A stretch of DNA of 5,611 bases, from the NCBI GenBank assembly GCA_031399315.1, contig JANNOS010000119.1, positions 1 to 5,611 of the forward strand. Direction: 5' to 3'. Shown here piece by piece: positions 1-5,069 of the stretch; position 1 is the stretch's first letter, and every line of letters starts with the position of its first letter. Position numbers and translations under genes: made by a program. The notes below the pieces were generated by a model. The model was not told the origin of the DNA. It searched no databases and saw nothing but the letters and a program-made list of their open reading frames with translations. This DNA comes from Methylotenera_A sp031399315 (lineage in GTDB: Bacteria > Pseudomonadota > Gammaproteobacteria > Burkholderiales > Methylophilaceae).

Positions 1-1
1 T

Positions 2-256
2 AAGGCTATTAAGTCAAGCATAGCAGGGTCAATTCAATATATGGTTGCGCTAGGCGCCGCGTGGTTGGTACTCACTGCAGGCATACTGGCTCTAATGCTC
101 ATCGTCGGCATTGTAGCTGGCATCATTACTAGCTTAATTCCTGCGCTAGGCCAAATGATGATGTCGCTTATATTGTTTGGTATTTTTCTAGTGGCTACAG
201 CGGTGATGCTTGCGTTTCAATATGTGAGTTATCGCGATGTATTTAGAGCGGCTTAA
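2..256 (+). CDS. C-terminal part of a small membrane protein, BPSS1780-like (partial)
   Basis: The frame is open to the left edge of the window, so this is the 84-residue tail of a longer gene. The first in-window ATG (41) has no convincing Shine-Dalgarno sequence and falls at the start of a hydrophobic segment, so it is probably internal. Two long hydrophobic stretches are visible, at about residues 14-42 and 54-76 of the visible part, rich in Ala, Leu, Ile, Val, Gly and Met. The end reads YVSYRDVFRAA. Closely packed helices followed by a terminal Y.SYRD(V/I)F are what I recall from BPSS1780-type membrane proteins of betaproteobacteria, whose function is unknown. That family call rests on memory of the C-terminal pattern. 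The stop lies 20 bases inside the next gene, so the two are probably co-transcribed. Any other small polytopic inner-membrane protein is possible. Confidence 0.6.
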   Translation, partial: KAIKSSIAGSIQYMVALGAAWLVLTAGILALMLIVGIVAGIITSLIPALGQMMMSLILFGIFLVATAVMLAFQYVSYRDVFRAA

Positions 257-824
257 ATTTTTATGCATGGCTTTGCTTGCGGCATCTGTTCTCGGGTGCG
301 ATGGTGTAGGGATAAATAATCAATCACCAGATAAAAATTTACCTAATAATAATTTAAAAGTCGTCATCATTCGACACGCAGAAAAATCAAAAGACGGTGA
401 TAATTTATCGTGCCAAGGGCAAAATCGCGCGACTCAATTAGCCTCAGTGTTGTATCAAAAAATCAACAAACCAGATTTCACTTACGTGCCAGCGCTTAAG
501 TTAGACAAAGCTACCAAGCACAGCCGCATGTTTCAAACCGTAACGCCATTTGCAGTGAAATACGATTTAACTATTAATAGCAAATATGCCGTAGACGACT
601 ATGACGATGTTGCTAAAAGCGTACTTAAAAAAGAAGGTACTGTATTGATGGTGTGGAGCCATGCTGAAATATCCGATTTGGTTAGCGCATTAGGTGTAGA
701 TGAAGCGCCAACATGGGATGATGCGGATTTTGATGGCATGTGGACGATTACTTACCCCGATGGTAAAGCGGTGCTCACGATGGATGCTGAAGGACTTAGC
801 CCGCAACAAGATTGCAGTTTTTGA
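237..824 (+). CDS. histidine phosphatase superfamily lipoprotein (phosphoglycerate mutase/SixA-like fold)
   Basis: The 195-residue protein starts with a type II signal peptide: basic n-region (R5, K7), hydrophobic core 8-18 and lipobox V-L-G-C with the lipidated Cys at 21. An Asp follows the Cys, which in enterobacteria favours retention at the inner membrane. The catalytic core begins at 42 with VVIIRHAEK. R46 and H47 form the RH motif (H47 the likely phospho-acceptor), R97 in SRMFQT matches the second conserved Arg, and H142 in VWSHAEI matches the second catalytic His. Family members remove phosphate from small molecules or proteins; the substrate here cannot be read. The ATG at 237 is chosen because a stop (225-227) lies just upstream in frame, and the next ATG (267) would cut the signal peptide. 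The Shine-Dalgarno sequence is weak (GTGAG at 224-228). The overlap with the preceding gene suggests coupled translation. Confidence 0.88.
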   Translation: MYLERLKFLCMALLAASVLGCDGVGINNQSPDKNLPNNNLKVVIIRHAEKSKDGDNLSCQGQNRATQLASVLYQKINKPDFTYVPALKLDKATKHSRMFQTVTPFAVKYDLTINSKYAVDDYDDVAKSVLKKEGTVLMVWSHAEISDLVSALGVDEAPTWDDADFDGMWTITYPDGKAVLTMDAEGLSPQQDCSF

Positions 825-890
825 CTTAAAATAGAGGCTCTGGAAGCCGCATTAATACTACCTCGCAGGGCATTCATTTTAAGTCGTTTT
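823..890 (+). terminator. inverted repeat at the end of the phosphatase gene, possible terminator
   Basis: GACTTAAAAT (823-832) is exactly complementary to ATTTTAAGTC (876-885), and the right arm is followed by GTTTTT. The left arm includes the last two bases of the phosphatase stop codon. Inside the loop, GAGG (834-837) can pair with CCTC (861-864), or GGCT/AGCC (836-839/845-848) can form a small hairpin. The 43-base loop is long for an intrinsic terminator. On the - strand no T-run follows the stem, so it would not be a good terminator for uvrD. It lies between convergent gene ends, where a terminator is expected. Confidence 0.4.
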
Positions 891-906
891 TAAGCTATTT
901 TCTCGT

Positions 907-3096
907 TTATATTTTTTCCAGCTTAGCGTATTCCATTGCCAGTGTTTTTAAACCATTGCTGCCAAAGTTAATTTTAATTACCAAATTTTCTCCGTTACCT
1001 TCGTAAGTCACTACCACGCCTTCACCAAATTTAGCATGGCGCACGCTAGTGCCAATTTTAAATGGGTAGTTATTCGATTGAGATGGCGCAGCTTGGTGCG
1101 ATGCTATTCGGTAATTGCCGCCTGATGCATAATTTTTAGCAATCGGTTTGCTGTTAAGGCGCTTTAATAATGCTTCTGGAATTTCATCTAAAAAGCGTGA
1201 CGGAATGCCGTAACGCACTTGTCCGTGCAGCATACGGCTTTGCGCATGGCTCAAATACAAGCGCTGGCGCGCACGGGTGACGGCAACATACATCAAGCGG
1301 CGTTCTTCTTCTAGCCCACCAGTTTCACTGGCGCTATTTTCATGTGGGCATAAGCCTTCTTCTAGGCCACTAATAAACACGGCTTTAAACTCTAGACCTT
1401 TAGACGCATGCACCGTCATCAGCTGTAGTGCATCGTAACCAATAGTGGCTTGATGGTCGCCCGCTTCTAAACTGGCATGGGTTAAAAACTGCGTCATTAA
1501 GTCCTGTTCAGTTTCGCCATCCACATTATTGTGGTTGCCAAAATCTTGGTTGGTAAACGCAACAGTCGCGGTAATGAGTTCCGCCAAGTTTTCTAGCCTG
1601 TCTTCACCATCTTTATCATTCTCGTAATGCGCTTTAAGGCCAGATAATGTGGTGGCAAGCTCGGCAACCTCAGATAAGGTAATGCCATACACTTGGTCGG
1701 TCATCTCGCGGATTAAGTGCACAAAGCCTTCAATGCCTTTGCCACCAGCGCGACCATTACCTACCTTGTTAATCGCTGCCTGCCACAAGCTGCATTCGTT
1801 TTGGCGCGCGCCTTCTTGTAGTTGTTCTAAGCTCCGCGCACCGATACCACGTGCAGGAAAGTTAATCACGCGCAACAGCGCAGTGTCGTCATTGGCATTG
1901 GCAATTAAGCGCATGTAGGCGAGTGCATGTTTAATTTCTGCGCGCTCAAAAAAGCGCAAACCGCCATACACGCGGTAGGGCAGGTTGGCCGAAAACAAAG
2001 CGTGTTCTAAAATACGAGATTGCGCGTTGCTACGATAGAGTAGCGCCATATCCGCCAGCGGCGTGCCTTCACTTTGCAGCATTTTCACTTCATCGACAAT
2101 AAATTGCGCTTCGTCTGTATCGTTATACGCTTCATAAACTCTCACAGGCTCACCAGCACCTGCCGAAGTCCATAAGTTTTTGCCTAAGCGATTTTTGTTG
2201 TGGCTGATAATCGCGTTAGCGGCATCTAAAATATTGCTATGACTGCGGTAGTTTTCTTCTAACTTAACGATGTTTTGCACTTTAAAATCACGCTCAAAAT
2301 CGTGCATATTGCCTACGCGCGCACCGCGAAAACCATAGATAGATTGGTCATCATCGCCCACGGCAAACATACAGTTACTAGTGCCAGCTAGTAGCTTAAG
2401 CCATTGATATTGAAGTTTATTCGTATCTTGAAACTCATCGACCAAAATGTATTGGAAGCGGCTTTGATAATGGTTGCGAATACGCTCATCGCGCTCTAAC
2501 AACTCGTAACAACGCAGTAATAACTCGGCGAAATCAGCCACGCCTTCGCGATTGCACTGCTTGTCATACTCTTCATAAATCTCGCGCATTTTTTGGCTGT
2601 GGCCGTCGTAGGCATCCACTTTATTGGCGCGTAAGCCTTCTTCTTTGCAGCTGTTAATATAGCCTTGCACTTGTTTGGGCGCGTATTTTTCATCGTCCAC
2701 ATTCATTAACTTCATCAAGCGTTTAATGCTACTTAACTGATCAGCAGTATCTAAAATTTGAAATGTACTCGGCAAGCCTGCCTCGCGATAATGCGCACGC
2801 AATAAGCGGTTGCAAAGCCCGTGAAAGGTGCCTGCCCACATGCCGCGTGTATTAATTGGCAGCATAGCCGTGAGTCTGGTCAACATTTCTTTAGCCGCTT
2901 TGTTGGTGAACGTCACCGCCATTAAACCCATGGGCGAAATTTGTTCAGTTTGTATAAGCCAAGCGATTCTAGTCGTTAATACGCGGGTTTTACCGCTACC
3001 AGCGCCCGCTAAAATCAGTGCAGATTGATGCGGTAAGGTCACAGCCTCGAGCTGTTTATCGTTAAGGCCGTCTAATAGATTTATTTGAGATTGCAT
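907..3096 (-). CDS. uvrD: DNA helicase II, UvrD (SF1A 3'-5' helicase)
   Basis: ATP-driven 3'-5' DNA unwinding that removes the nicked strand in nucleotide excision repair and mismatch repair. The 729 residues match the usual length (E. coli UvrD 720). Motifs in order: Q15 (Q motif, DKQLEAV), Walker A GAGSGKT at 31-37, Ia VTFTNKAA at 61-68, Ib GTFHGL at 89-94, Walker B DEFQD at 220-224, motif III GDDDQSIYGFRGA at 247-259, IV LEENYRS at 279-285, GGLRFFER at 378-385, V LMTVHASKGLEF at 559-570, VI EEERRLMYVAVTRAR at 596-610. After a polar linker (about 645-678), residues 682-729 (TSVRHAKFGEG to YAKLEKI) match the C-terminal domain typical of UvrD/PcrA, which argues against Rep. An in-frame stop lies 30-odd bases upstream and no other ATG or GTG intervenes, so this start is the only reasonable one, although no clear Shine-Dalgarno sequence precedes it. 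No LexA-type CTG-N10-CAG box was seen ahead of it. The gene appears intact. Confidence 0.97.
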   Translation of the reverse strand: MQSQINLLDGLNDKQLEAVTLPHQSALILAGAGSGKTRVLTTRIAWLIQTEQISPMGLMAVTFTNKAAKEMLTRLTAMLPINTRGMWAGTFHGLCNRLLRAHYREAGLPSTFQILDTADQLSSIKRLMKLMNVDDEKYAPKQVQGYINSCKEEGLRANKVDAYDGHSQKMREIYEEYDKQCNREGVADFAELLLRCYELLERDERIRNHYQSRFQYILVDEFQDTNKLQYQWLKLLAGTSNCMFAVGDDDQSIYGFRGARVGNMHDFERDFKVQNIVKLEENYRSHSNILDAANAIISHNKNRLGKNLWTSAGAGEPVRVYEAYNDTDEAQFIVDEVKMLQSEGTPLADMALLYRSNAQSRILEHALFSANLPYRVYGGLRFFERAEIKHALAYMRLIANANDDTALLRVINFPARGIGARSLEQLQEGARQNECSLWQAAINKVGNGRAGGKGIEGFVHLIREMTDQVYGITLSEVAELATTLSGLKAHYENDKDGEDRLENLAELITATVAFTNQDFGNHNNVDGETEQDLMTQFLTHASLEAGDHQATIGYDALQLMTVHASKGLEFKAVFISGLEEGLCPHENSASETGGLEEERRLMYVAVTRARQRLYLSHAQSRMLHGQVRYGIPSRFLDEIPEALLKRLNSKPIAKNYASGGNYRIASHQAAPSQSNNYPFKIGTSVRHAKFGEGVVVTYEGNGENLVIKINFGSNGLKTLAMEYAKLEKI

Positions 3097-3102
3097 GCCG
3101 AT

Positions 3103-3148
3103 ATTATCGCACGGGATACGGCTTAATTATCACGCGGGATACCGCTTA
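3103..3148. repeat. two 23-base tandem repeats in the probable uvrD leader
   Basis: Positions 3103-3125 and 3126-3148 are adjacent copies with 20 of 23 positions identical. Both run ATTATC-n-C-n-C-GGGATAC-n-GCTTA with no base between them. The differences are G/A at unit position 7, A/G at 9 and G/C at 18. The right-hand copy also contains GCGG-GATA-CCGC, a possible 4-bp hairpin with a GATA loop, which the other copy cannot form. On the - strand both copies lie between the predicted promoter and the uvrD start codon, ending 6 bases from it. No third copy is seen nearby. Confidence 0.8.
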
Positions 3149-3162
3149 CAATTACTTAAAAA

Positions 3163-3192
3163 ATGATACAAAAAATTACAAATTCGTTTGAA
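3163..3192 (-). promoter_or_regulatory. possible uvrD promoter
   Basis: Reading the - strand, TTCAAA (3192-3187) and TATCAT (3168-3163) are separated by 18 bases and match the sigma70 -35 and -10 consensus at 4 and 5 of 6 positions. Transcription would begin near 3156 and leave a leader of about 60 bases that contains the tandem repeat. The region is AT-rich, so chance matches are easy. Confidence 0.35.
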
Positions 3193-3225
3193 CCAAGCGC
3201 ATCAATGTGCGTCTGAATAGGCATG

Positions 3226-3254
3226 GTGACAATAATTTAGGTTGTTGTTATCTT
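3226..3254 (+). promoter_or_regulatory. possible promoter of the + strand small RNA
   Basis: GTGACA (3226-3231), 17 bases, then TATCTT (3249-3254), matching the sigma70 consensus at 5 and 4 of 6 positions. It would start RNA near 3261, placing the pyrimidine-rich CTTTCCTCCC at the very 5' end. A start further upstream (for example from TTGAAC at 3188-3193, for which no good -10 was found) would instead put that stretch in a hairpin loop. Confidence 0.3.
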
Positions 3255-3355
3255 TCCGCTTCTTTCCTCCCTGAGCGGAAGCCCCGTCTAACTTTTATAC
3301 AGGACGATGAGGCATTTTGCCCCGATTTTATTCCCCTTAAATCGGGGCTTTTTTT
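3253..3355 (+). ncRNA. candidate small RNA with C-rich loops, divergent from uvrD
   Basis: A strong + strand terminator (3319-3355) has no + strand gene in front of it: uvrD points away and ung is on the other strand. An untranslated RNA is the simplest reason for it. Upstream, 3253-3260 pairs with 3274-3281 (core TTCCGCT/AGCGGAA, 7 perfect pairs plus a T-G) around a 13-base loop containing TTTCCTCCC, which is complementary to a Shine-Dalgarno GGGAGG. The terminator loop holds TTCCCCTT, again complementary to AGGGG. CGTC/GACG (3285-3288/3303-3306) may form a weak middle hairpin. Exposed C-rich loops are how several known small RNAs (the UCCC-motif Rsa RNAs of Staphylococcus, the cuckoo RNAs of alphaproteobacteria) block ribosome binding sites. 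I do not recognise this as a named family. The 5' end is uncertain. An open frame (GTG 3207 to 3392) runs through the terminator and is not believed. Confidence 0.45.
3319..3355 (+). terminator. strong intrinsic terminator
   Basis: GCCCCGATTT (3319-3328) and AAATCGGGGC (3339-3348) form a perfect 10-bp stem with a 10-base loop, followed directly by seven T (3349-3355). On the - strand the stem also forms but is followed by AAAATGCC, so it is not a canonical terminator for ung. The left arm overlaps a competing small hairpin GGCA/TGCC (3311-3314/3318-3321). Confidence 0.88.
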
Positions 3356-3388
3356 ATCTTTAATCCAGTCTGTAACTGACTTGAATTA

Positions 3389-4087
3389 TTAAAGTTGCCA
3401 ATCAATCGGCGTTTGGCCTTGCTTAATTAAGTATTGATTAATCGTAGAAAATTGATGGTTACCAAAAAATCCACGATGCGCCGATAGCGGCGATGGGTGG
3501 ACCGATTTTAAAACCAAATGTTTTTTGTCATCAATAAACGTACCTTTTTTCTGTGCATAGCTTCCCCACAATACAAACACCAAACCTTCGCGATGCGCAT
3601 TCAATGCGGCGATGGCGGCGTCTGTAAACGCTTCCCAGCCCTTGCCTTGGTGCACGCCCGCTTTCGCTTGTTCTACCGTCAGCATGGCATTTAATAACAA
3701 CACACCTTGGTCTGCCCACGGCGTTAAGTCTCCATTTCGGCTCATTTTAATACCCAAATCAGATTCAATTTCTTTAAAAATATTCATGAGTGAAGGTGGT
3801 GGGGCGATGCCTTTTGGAACAGAAAAGCTTAACCCATGCGCCTGCGCATGACCTTTATCATCTTGGCCGTGGTAAGGATCTTGCCCAATAATCACCACTC
3901 TAACTTTATCAAAAGGCGTGTGATTAAACGCATTAAAAATCAATGGACTAGGCGGAAAAATCACTTTACCAGCCGCTTTTTCTTCTTTAAGAAAATCGCG
4001 TAAAGCCTGCATATAAGGCTTTTCTAATTCATCACCAATGACTGCCAGCCATGAAGGGTGAAGTTGGCCTGATTTTTGTTCTGTCAT
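3389..4087 (-). CDS. ung: uracil-DNA glycosylase, family 1 (UNG)
   Basis: Cuts the glycosidic bond of uracil in DNA, arising from cytosine deamination or dUTP incorporation, and starts base excision repair. The 232 residues (E. coli 229) contain the water-activating motif GQDPYHG at 68-74 with catalytic Asp70 and Tyr72 that excludes thymine, F88 in AHGLSFSV for stacking, N133 in LLLNAMLT for uracil recognition, and HPSPLSAHRGFFG at 197-209 with catalytic His197 and the minor-groove leucine loop. The family end TPIDW is present. Compared with the E. coli sequence as I recall it, about five extra residues sit between GQDPYHG and QAHGL. The start ATG lies 9 bases after the stop of the upstream gene, in the same frame. 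The spacer ATCATCCTT offers no Shine-Dalgarno sequence, so translation is probably coupled. The next Met (26) would remove conserved N-terminal sequence. Confidence 0.97.
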   Translation of the reverse strand: MTEQKSGQLHPSWLAVIGDELEKPYMQALRDFLKEEKAAGKVIFPPSPLIFNAFNHTPFDKVRVVIIGQDPYHGQDDKGHAQAHGLSFSVPKGIAPPPSLMNIFKEIESDLGIKMSRNGDLTPWADQGVLLLNAMLTVEQAKAGVHQGKGWEAFTDAAIAALNAHREGLVFVLWGSYAQKKGTFIDDKKHLVLKSVHPSPLSAHRGFFGNHQFSTINQYLIKQGQTPIDWQL

Positions 4088-4096
4088 AAGGATGAT

Positions 4097-4453
4097 TTAT
4101 GCATTAATGCGACTTCTCTTTAATAGCTCTAAGAGTGTTCTTGAATATGTAAAGGTAGAGCCAACACCTAAAATAATTAAGAAATATGGCCAATACTTAA
4201 TTACAATCAATACTGAACCTTTATACCTACTATGCGTATTAGCTAGGCTTTCAGCGCTTGCCGCAGATAAAGGGTCTTGCCAACCAGTTAATAGAAATAA
4301 GCCAGCTAGTACACAGTAAATAGACGATAAACAAGCGAAAGTTAGAATGGTTTTTGATAACTTAATTGAACCGAATTTATCTAATAGTTTCAGAATGTGA
4401 AAAGAAACAATAACGCCAATAAAAAAGAATGTAATTACTTCAGATGAAAACAT
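4097..4453 (-). CDS. unknown three-helix inner-membrane protein (orf118a)
   Basis: I do not recognise this 118-residue protein. It has three hydrophobic segments at about 5-25, 36-56 and 80-100. The loop between the first two is lysine-rich (K22, K26, K31, K34) and the tail has K112, R113 and R115, so the positive-inside rule predicts N-terminus outside, C-terminus in the cytoplasm and a periplasmic loop at about 57-79. Two cysteines (41, 47) lie in the second helix. A Shine-Dalgarno GGAG (complement of 4459-4462) stands 5 bases ahead of the ATG, which favours this frame over the open + strand frame opposite it. It follows orf118b by 72 bases and precedes ung by 9, so it is probably part of one unit with them. 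Its stop is separated from the ung ATG by three codons in the same frame. Nothing in it indicates a repair role. Confidence 0.7.
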   Translation of the reverse strand: MFSSEVITFFFIGVIVSFHILKLLDKFGSIKLSKTILTFACLSSIYCVLAGLFLLTGWQDPLSAASAESLANTHSRYKGSVLIVIKYWPYFLIILGVGSTFTYSRTLLELLKRSRINA

Positions 4454-4458
4454 AAATA

Positions 4459-4462
4459 CTCC
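4459..4462 (-). promoter_or_regulatory. ribosome binding site of orf118a
   Basis: On the - strand the sequence TATGGAGTATTT leads into the ATG at 4453. GGAG with a 5-base gap is the best evidence that this short gene is translated. Confidence 0.65.
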
Positions 4463-4525
4463 ATATTTGAAGATGCATAACGTTTGGTATAAAGGGCTGC
4501 GAGGTATAGTACTACTTGATAACCC

Positions 4526-4882
4526 TCAGTCTCTTTGCTCTCTTTGGCTTGCGGGCATTTTTGTAGGAGCCGTGCGAAGCGTTTGTTTGTAACCACGATT
4601 ACCACGAACGACTATTTGCCCCTTACGGTCAATGGTTACAAGGCTTTCAGTGATGATGTTTTTGTAACCAGAGTTGATTTCAAAACTGAACGACACTCCA
4701 TCGGTTTTGAAAACCCATTGCTGTGAGCCTAATGCCAAAAAACTGTAAGTTTCATTTTCTATTTCAATTCGATGGCTGTGTAAAGCACTTGTATTTCCGC
4801 CCTTGCTCGGTGGGCGGTAATTTTCTTGCAGATATAACTTGTAGTCACTTATTTTTTTATTTTCAATTTTCATATCTGACAT
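4526..4882 (-). CDS. unknown small soluble protein (orf118b)
   Basis: I do not recognise this 118-residue protein. It has no signal peptide or membrane helix. The N-terminus is polar and lysine-rich (MSDMKIENKKISDYKLYL). The middle, about 38-95, alternates polar and aromatic/aliphatic residues (ETYSFLALGSQQWVF, VSFSFEI, GQIVVRGNRGY), suggesting a small beta-rich domain. The last 20 residues are basic and probably disordered (KMPASQREQRD). The start is placed at the ATG at 4882, because GAGG lies 6 bases ahead; a GTG at 4894 would add four residues, but without such a site. A good promoter ends about 36 bases upstream. It appears to be the first gene of a unit with orf118a and ung. Its function cannot be inferred. 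Confidence 0.62.
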   Translation of the reverse strand: MSDMKIENKKISDYKLYLQENYRPPSKGGNTSALHSHRIEIENETYSFLALGSQQWVFKTDGVSFSFEINSGYKNIITESLVTIDRKGQIVVRGNRGYKQTLRTAPTKMPASQREQRD

Positions 4883-4888
4883 TTGATG

Positions 4889-4892
4889 CCTC
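4889..4892 (-). promoter_or_regulatory. ribosome binding site deciding the orf118b start
   Basis: GAGG on the - strand stands 6 bases ahead of the ATG at 4882. It overlaps the GTG at 4894, which therefore cannot use it, so the shorter 118-residue form is preferred. Confidence 0.6.
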
Positions 4893-4917
4893 ACATAAGG
4901 GTTAATGTAAATTGGCC

Positions 4918-4946
4918 ATCCTAATCGACGTATTACTTTAGGTCAA
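4918..4946 (-). promoter_or_regulatory. sigma70-type promoter of the orf118b-orf118a-ung unit
   Basis: On the - strand TTGACC (4946-4941), a 17-base spacer, then TAGGAT (4923-4918) match the consensus at 5 and 4 of 6 positions. The predicted start near 4911 gives a leader of about 29 bases to the ATG at 4882. It stands just past the groEL terminator, where a new transcription unit should begin. Confidence 0.6.
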
Positions 4947-4960
4947 ATGACAATTAGAAT

Positions 4961-4987
4961 AAAAAAACCTCGCCGAAGCGAGGTTTT
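4961..4987 (-). terminator. intrinsic terminator of groEL
   Basis: On the - strand AAAACCTCGC and GCGAGGTTTT form a perfect 10-bp stem closed by a TTCG tetraloop, and the T-run totals seven (4967-4961). It lies about 80 bases after the groEL stop. On the + strand only TTTTAAT follows, so any action there would be weak. Confidence 0.9.
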
Positions 4988-5020
4988 AATATTACGGAGT
5001 AGCAAGGTTATATTTCGTTA

Positions 5021-5057
5021 TTGCATCAACCCACCGTAAGGCGGAAAGTTGATGCAA
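5021..5057. repeat. 10-bp perfect inverted repeat after groEL
   Basis: TTGCATCAAC (5021-5030) and GTTGATGCAA (5048-5057) are exact complements around a 17-base centre, in which CCG/CGG (5034-5036/5042-5044) can also pair. It starts 12 bases past the groEL stop. On the - strand TAACG follows rather than a T-run, so it is not itself an intrinsic terminator. It could protect the 3' end of groEL mRNA or be a degenerate REP-type palindrome; the GTGGGTTGATGC wording resembles such repeats in other proteobacteria. Confidence 0.75.
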
Positions 5058-5069
5058 CATCAAAAGCAA

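Noticed and set aside
41..256. A complete 71-residue gene starting at the ATG at 41.
   Set aside because: The frame is open to the window edge, no convincing ribosome binding site precedes the ATG, and the start would fall at a membrane helix; a truncated longer gene fits better.
1649..3028. Open frames on both strands inside uvrD.
   Set aside because: They are antisense or frame-shifted shadows of an intact, motif-complete helicase gene.
3097..3200. SOS (LexA) control of uvrD.
   Set aside because: No CTGT-N8-ACAG-like box was found between the uvrD start and the predicted promoter.
3207..3392. Open + strand frame of 61 codons starting with GTG.
   Set aside because: It runs through a strong intrinsic terminator and ends inside ung, lacks a good ribosome binding site, and the region is better explained as an RNA.
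4092..4319. Open + strand frame of 75 codons opposite orf118a.
   Set aside because: The AGG ahead of the ATG abuts it with no spacing, and the opposite frame has three clean membrane helices and a proper ribosome binding site.
4475..4515. GCATAACG next to the orf118a leader, resembling part of an integron attC site, which would make the two unknown genes cassettes.
   Set aside because: The core deviates from RYYYAAC/GTTRRRY, no partner core or complementary inner arms were found within 150 bases on either side, and no integrase is visible.
4535..4905. Two open + strand frames of about 60 codons opposite orf118b.
   Set aside because: No ribosome binding sites, overlapping ends and odd composition; the - strand frame has a promoter and Shine-Dalgarno sequence.
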